A stretch of DNA of 64,000 nucleotides from UBA4416 sp943362175 (GTDB taxonomy: Bacteria; Bacteroidota; Bacteroidia; B-17B0; Aurantibacillaceae), in the NCBI GenBank assembly GCA_943362175.1, contig CALRIU020000003.1, positions 297,514-361,513 on the forward strand, in the 5' to 3' direction. Positions 60,582 to 64,000 of this stretch are shown one piece after another; the stretch's first letter is position 1; every line of letters begins with the position of its first letter. The notes beneath the pieces were generated by a model. The model was not told the DNA's origin, ran no database searches, and worked only from the letters and a program-made list of their open reading frames with translations. The position numbers and the translations under genes were made by a program.

Positions 60582-60812
60582 ATGGAACTAAAAGCGGGAA
60601 GACTCAGCGATGTGATCCTCACCAGGAATCACTGCCATTTAACTGTAACATTGCATTACGGCAGCCTGAAATTATTTTTGAAAGGTGATGCAGGCATCAA
60701 GATCTGTTTCTTCTCCAGTGTGCGCGAGCATCTCAACCTGGATGTAAAAGACTATGATACGCTTGTGTTTGAAGCGTTTGACGATTGTTCCTATAGCTAT
60801 ACGCTGAGCTGA
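60582..60812 (+). CDS. Small hypothetical protein
   Basis: 76 aa: MELKAGRLSDVILTRNHCHL, then LHYGSLKLFLKGDAGIKICF and DYDTLVFEAFDDCSYSYTLS. No family recognised and no signal peptide. The frame is clear and the codon use is consistent with neighbours, but the lack of a recognisable promoter and the isolated position make it uncertain. Could be an unrelated open frame. Confidence 0.45.
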   Translation: MELKAGRLSDVILTRNHCHLTVTLHYGSLKLFLKGDAGIKICFFSSVREHLNLDVKDYDTLVFEAFDDCSYSYTLS

Positions 60813-61149
60813 CTAAAAAAACACCCGGCAGGGAAAGTCAATCATCGAACGCGCCGGCAGCGCGTCTTTTCTTTCTTAAAATCAACAAAGCGTAGTCCGG
60901 CATACGTATTTTTACCTAATTCTCCTTTTCGTTTTAGATAGTATGCACACATCGTGTTACGGCAAATGATGTTGGAACATAATCTGTGAATACACTGGTA
61001 TTACAGACAGAAGCAAAAAATACATTTCCAGGATCCTCCTGAAATTAAAAATTATGCGTGCATTATTTTTTTGCATTGAAAAGCCCGGAACGTGAGGAAA
61101 AATTTAAAAAAATAAGTACCTTAGCAAAGCCCTCGATACATGCGAAACT
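60813..61149. other. 337-bp intergenic region before the response regulator
   Basis: A/T-rich, no gene or RNA recognised. A TACCTTAG box near 61115-61122 lies about 27 bp before ATG 61150 and may be the -7 element; no clear -33. GCAT-rich short palindromes only. Confidence 0.4.
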
Positions 61150-61806
61150 ATGCCTCCTAAAATAACATTAGCCATTGTTGATGACCACATTTTAGTAAGA
61201 AATGGATTTGCCGCCTTACTAAAGGAACTGGATGGTATTGATGTGATCATTGAAGCCTCTAACGGTCTCGAACTGCTTGAGCAGCTTGTTCACAAACAAC
61301 CCGATATTATTTTACTGGATATTGAAATGCCGGTCATGAATGGCATCCAGACTGCTGAGATCCTGAAAGAAAAATACCCGCAGATTAAAGTCGTGATCTT
61401 AACGATGCATAAGGACGATGGCCATCTTCTCCAGCTGATGGAGCGTGGTGCGAAAGGATTTTTGCAGAAAGAGGTGAGCCCCGAGATCCTGCTGTTTGCA
61501 ATCCGGGAAGTTCAAAAGAACGGTTACTATTTCGACAAACATATTTCGGCGGCGCTGGCAAAAAAAATAGCAGGTGCAGGGAGCTCCATGCACGCAGGCC
61601 ATTCGGATCATTTATCGGAAAAGGAGCTGGAGATTATCCGGCTGATCTGTGAAGAGCACAGCAATAAGGAAATTGCAGAAAAATTATTTCTGAGCCATCG
61701 CACGATCGACACCTACAGGGAAAAGATCATGCAAAAAATAGGCGCCAAAAATACGGCGGGCGTTGTGATGTACGCTGTCAAAAATGACCTCATAAAAAAA
61801 ACGTAA
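61150..61806 (+). CDS. Orphan NarL/LuxR-type response regulator
   Basis: 218 aa. Receiver: LAIVDDHILVRNGFAALLKE, phosphorylated Asp in DIILLDIEMPVMNGIQTAEI, Thr in VILTMHKDDG and Lys in GFLQKEVSPEIL. LuxR HTH at the C-terminus: LSEKELEIIRLICEEHSNKE, FLSHRTIDTYREKIM. No histidine kinase is adjacent, so its partner is elsewhere. It converges on the PorE-like gene across a terminator. A relation to T9SS control is possible (such regulators do this in the phylum) but unproven. Confidence 0.92.
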   Translation: MPPKITLAIVDDHILVRNGFAALLKELDGIDVIIEASNGLELLEQLVHKQPDIILLDIEMPVMNGIQTAEILKEKYPQIKVVILTMHKDDGHLLQLMERGAKGFLQKEVSPEILLFAIREVQKNGYYFDKHISAALAKKIAGAGSSMHAGHSDHLSEKELEIIRLICEEHSNKEIAEKLFLSHRTIDTYREKIMQKIGAKNTAGVVMYAVKNDLIKKT

Positions 61807-61826
61807 ACAGTGTTTACGTTTTTTTA
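61795..61826 (+). terminator. Terminator overlapping the response-regulator stop
   Basis: ACGTAAAC-AGT-GTTTACGT (8-bp stem, 3-base loop) flanked by A and T runs (AAAAAA, TTTTTTT); bidirectional, serving the converging genes. Confidence 0.85.
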
Positions 61827-61846
61827 TTTCTATACCCTGTTGATTG

Positions 61847-63829
61847 TTACAGGAATTTCACTTCCACCCTCCGGTTTAACTGGTTTTCCTCTTCACTGCA
61901 TTTTTTAGCATCCTTGCAATTATTCAACAATTTGGTTTCTCCGTAACCTTTCGGAATAATACGGCTTTTGCTGATCCCGTTCGCGATCAGGTATTCGTAA
62001 CAGGAAATTGCCCTGTTATCGGAGAGTTTCAGATTATACTTATCATTACCGGCAGCGTCCGTATGCGCGCTTAGTTCTATCATCGCACTGGGATTTTCGT
62101 TTAAGTATCCAACCAGATTATTTAAAATAGCATAAGACTCGATCCGGATATTGGCTTTATTAAAATCGAAGTAAATGTTATTGATCTTCACGATGTTATT
62201 TTTTCTCACCACCGGGCTAAATTTCAAATCCCTTATGGCTGCGATCACAGCCTTTCTCTCTTCGGCATTTTCCCTGGTGTCGGCTGGCAACTTAAACTCT
62301 TTCGGATAATAGTCCTTCAGGGAAAAAACCACTGCATATTTTTTCAAACGGCTGACGATAAATTCCCAATAACCATCAGTGCCTGTTACTACCGTGTTCA
62401 CCAAAGTGCTATCTCCTTTATCATTGAGCTCGTAAAGGCGCACATCAACTCCGGCAATCGGCATGTTAGTGATCCTGTCGGATACAATCCCCGATAAGGT
62501 ATCGGGTGGAATCACTATTTTTTTGAAGTAGTAAAATTTATCCTCGCCATGTTCGCCATCCCTGTTGGACGCAAAATATCCTTCCTTTGCATTTTTAAAG
62601 AGGATGTAAAAATCATCTTTGGATGAATTAAACGGCACGCCCAGGTTCTGAGGCGCGCTCAACCGGGCATTTGATCCTATATTGCATACGAACATGTCCG
62701 CGCCGCCAAAGCCACCTTTTCCACGCGACGCATAATAAAAGCGCTGCTCATACACCCTTGGCGCAAAATCATCATCAGCGGTGTTGATCTCCTTCCCCAG
62801 GTTTTCCGGAGTAGAAAAGACTGTGTCGTTTTTTAAGACCGCTTTATACAGATCGAAGCCACCGAAACCGCCGGGACGGTTAGAAGAAAAGTAAAGGGTT
62901 TTACCGTCGGCATCTATAAAGGCATAGGCACAGGAAAAATCTTTGCTGTTAAAAGACAAACGTTTTGGAGTTGTCCATTCACCGTTCACATTCACCGACC
63001 TATAAATATTCAACAGGGAAACCCCTTCCGTATTGAGTTCAATACCATTGTTTTTCTTCGGGTTGTAATAAAACTCGCTGGTTGTATTTTTGGTAAAGTA
63101 CATCACTTTGCCATCCGGACTGATGGAGGGTTGCGCATCGTTGCTACGCCCGTTGACCTGCCCTGTAATAGAACTTGCGTTTGAAAACGTCACCGAATCC
63201 GTCATTTTGGAATAGTTCAGATCGGAATAAGTCACGCCATCCTTACCCTTTTGCATCAAACCGTACATCATGCCCGAATTATAAAACTCGGCACCAAGAA
63301 ACACACCCTGAGTTTGCAGCGAAGTCAACACCAGGTCGTAATCGGGCTTGTCGTTGATATGCTCTTTCGCCCACTGGCAGGACGCTTTAAAAGCAGAAGG
63401 AGCCGACGGATCGAGCTGCATTTTCTTAGCATACAGGTTGTATGCTTCCAATGCCCGGTCATACAGCATTAAATTTTTAAGCACCTCTGCGTATTCCATA
63501 ATATCTCCGCCGGCTATGTCCGAGGAATATTCCATAAGTTTTTCGTACCACACCGCAGCGTTCTGATAATCGAACATCAGCTTATAGGTTTTCGCCAGCT
63601 GGCGTGTGGCATACATTTTTTTATCCGTATTCTCCTTTAAGGCCTCCTGGTAGCTGGCCGCAGCCTCACGCCACTGATAGCGCTTAAAATACGCATCCGC
63701 TTCTTTTAAGGATGTTTTCGGTGATTTGGCAAGCAGGCTCGTCGCGTTCAAAAGATCCGCCTTACCGACAAGACACAGGATCACAAACAGGAACACAACT
63801 TTGGGGTAATGGAAGTAAGATGTTTTCAT
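61847..63829 (-). CDS. PorE-like T9SS OmpA-family protein
   Basis: 660 aa. Signal peptide (MKTSYFHYPKVVFLFVILCL). TPR region (38-150), PD40 beta-propeller with SISPDGKVMYFTKNT and ADGKTLYFSSNRPGGFGGF units (about 220-440), a carboxypeptidase-like regulatory domain (ITNMPIAGVDVRLYELNDKG, about 460-540), and OmpA C-terminal peptidoglycan-binding domain (YFDFNKANIRIES, LSAHTDAAGN, NLKLSDNRA, NRRVEVKF). This is the domain set of PorE of Porphyromonas gingivalis (established there as a T9SS component). It follows a PorP/SprF-like gene by 23 bp, as expected. Confidence 0.92.
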   Translation of the reverse strand: MKTSYFHYPKVVFLFVILCLVGKADLLNATSLLAKSPKTSLKEADAYFKRYQWREAAASYQEALKENTDKKMYATRQLAKTYKLMFDYQNAAVWYEKLMEYSSDIAGGDIMEYAEVLKNLMLYDRALEAYNLYAKKMQLDPSAPSAFKASCQWAKEHINDKPDYDLVLTSLQTQGVFLGAEFYNSGMMYGLMQKGKDGVTYSDLNYSKMTDSVTFSNASSITGQVNGRSNDAQPSISPDGKVMYFTKNTTSEFYYNPKKNNGIELNTEGVSLLNIYRSVNVNGEWTTPKRLSFNSKDFSCAYAFIDADGKTLYFSSNRPGGFGGFDLYKAVLKNDTVFSTPENLGKEINTADDDFAPRVYEQRFYYASRGKGGFGGADMFVCNIGSNARLSAPQNLGVPFNSSKDDFYILFKNAKEGYFASNRDGEHGEDKFYYFKKIVIPPDTLSGIVSDRITNMPIAGVDVRLYELNDKGDSTLVNTVVTGTDGYWEFIVSRLKKYAVVFSLKDYYPKEFKLPADTRENAEERKAVIAAIRDLKFSPVVRKNNIVKINNIYFDFNKANIRIESYAILNNLVGYLNENPSAMIELSAHTDAAGNDKYNLKLSDNRAISCYEYLIANGISKSRIIPKGYGETKLLNNCKDAKKCSEEENQLNRRVEVKFL

Positions 63830-63852
63830 AATAAGGGTATATAAGTTATGAA

Positions 63853-64000
63853 TTAGAATCTTGGAGATAAAAAGTTAACGGGAGCTTTATCTTTTACCAG
63901 GCTAAAGATGAGCATGATCTCATGAGAACCTGAGGTATAGGTGCTCATCTTCGACATGTTATAGTCATAGGCATACCCCAGCTTAAACATCGGGGTGATC
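63853..64000 (-). CDS. PorP/SprF-family T9SS membrane protein (C-terminal end)
   Basis: Only the last 48 codons are in the window; the gene continues beyond base 64000. Reads ITPMFKLGYAYDYNMSKMST then YTSGSHEIMLIFSLVKDKAP and ends FLSPRF, the typical SprF/PorP end (GY.YD, T.SGSHEIML). Outer-membrane barrel associated with T9SS and gliding. Together with the PorE-like gene it makes the standard PorP-PorE unit. Confidence 0.88.
   Translation of the reverse strand, partial: ITPMFKLGYAYDYNMSKMSTYTSGSHEIMLIFSLVKDKAPVNFLSPRF

Overview
The window reads as a chromosomal segment of a Bacteroidota bacterium. Evidence: an LpxC–FabZ fusion (established as typical of this phylum), promoters of the form TTG/TTTG-N19-20-TAnnTTTG, secreted proteins with type IX secretion (T9SS) C-terminal domains, and a PorE/PorP-like gene pair at the right edge. 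Gene style (HisKA_3 kinases with TPRs, PKD/CHU_C adhesins, small DoxX/VOC/SRPBCC operons) suggests a Chitinophagales- or Sphingobacteriales-like member; genus not determinable. No rRNA, prophage, insertion sequence or CRISPR array was seen.

Layout. 0-8.7 kb: dinB (cut by the left edge), nth, an ArsR repressor, a luciferase-like oxidoreductase, an AAC(3)-I-like acetyltransferase, a frameshifted AHSA1 gene, and a five-gene leftward operon (SRPBCC, GyrI-like, VOC, DoxX, small protein) divergent from a DJ-1/AraC regulator. 8.7-13.7 kb: a two-gene operon of large proteins (1021 and 632 aa) of unknown function. 13.8-23.5 kb: lysine 6-aminotransferase, another SRPBCC gene, AraC/cytochrome c/DUF1772 unit, three pirins, two Crp/Fnr regulators, ribB. 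23.7-28.4 kb: lipid A genes lpxD, lpxC-fabZ, lpxA, then trpS. 28.4-36 kb: a T9SS cargo protein and an RND tripartite efflux operon. 36-40.6 kb: acyltransferase, glycosyltransferase fusion, tRNA-Arg(TCT), DinB-like hydrolase, VOC remnant. 40.7-44.5 kb: membrane-anchored trypsin-like protease plus secreted partner. 44.7-46.5 kb: RNA ligase and HD-Pnk RNA-repair pair. 46.7-58.3 kb: lipoprotein, TPR histidine kinase and response regulator, two giant T9SS adhesins. 58.4-64 kb: SpoIIE phosphatase, VOC protein, orphan response regulator, PorE-like and PorP-like T9SS genes.

The two most informative regulatory observations were found by comparing intergenic DNA. (1) Paired GTAAC-N6-GTTAC operators, 26 bp apart and placed identically on TTG-N20-TATATTTG promoters, precede both the ArsR gene and an SRPBCC gene 13 kb away: a predicted small regulon. 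(2) A CATCAATG-type half-site box exactly 20 bp upstream of a YAnnTTTG box precedes two pirin genes and the DUF2798-ribB-crp operon: a predicted class-II Crp/Fnr-activated regulon. The best candidates for undescribed systems are the 1021/632-aa pair and the protease/secreted-protein pair. All functional calls come from motif reading without database searches.
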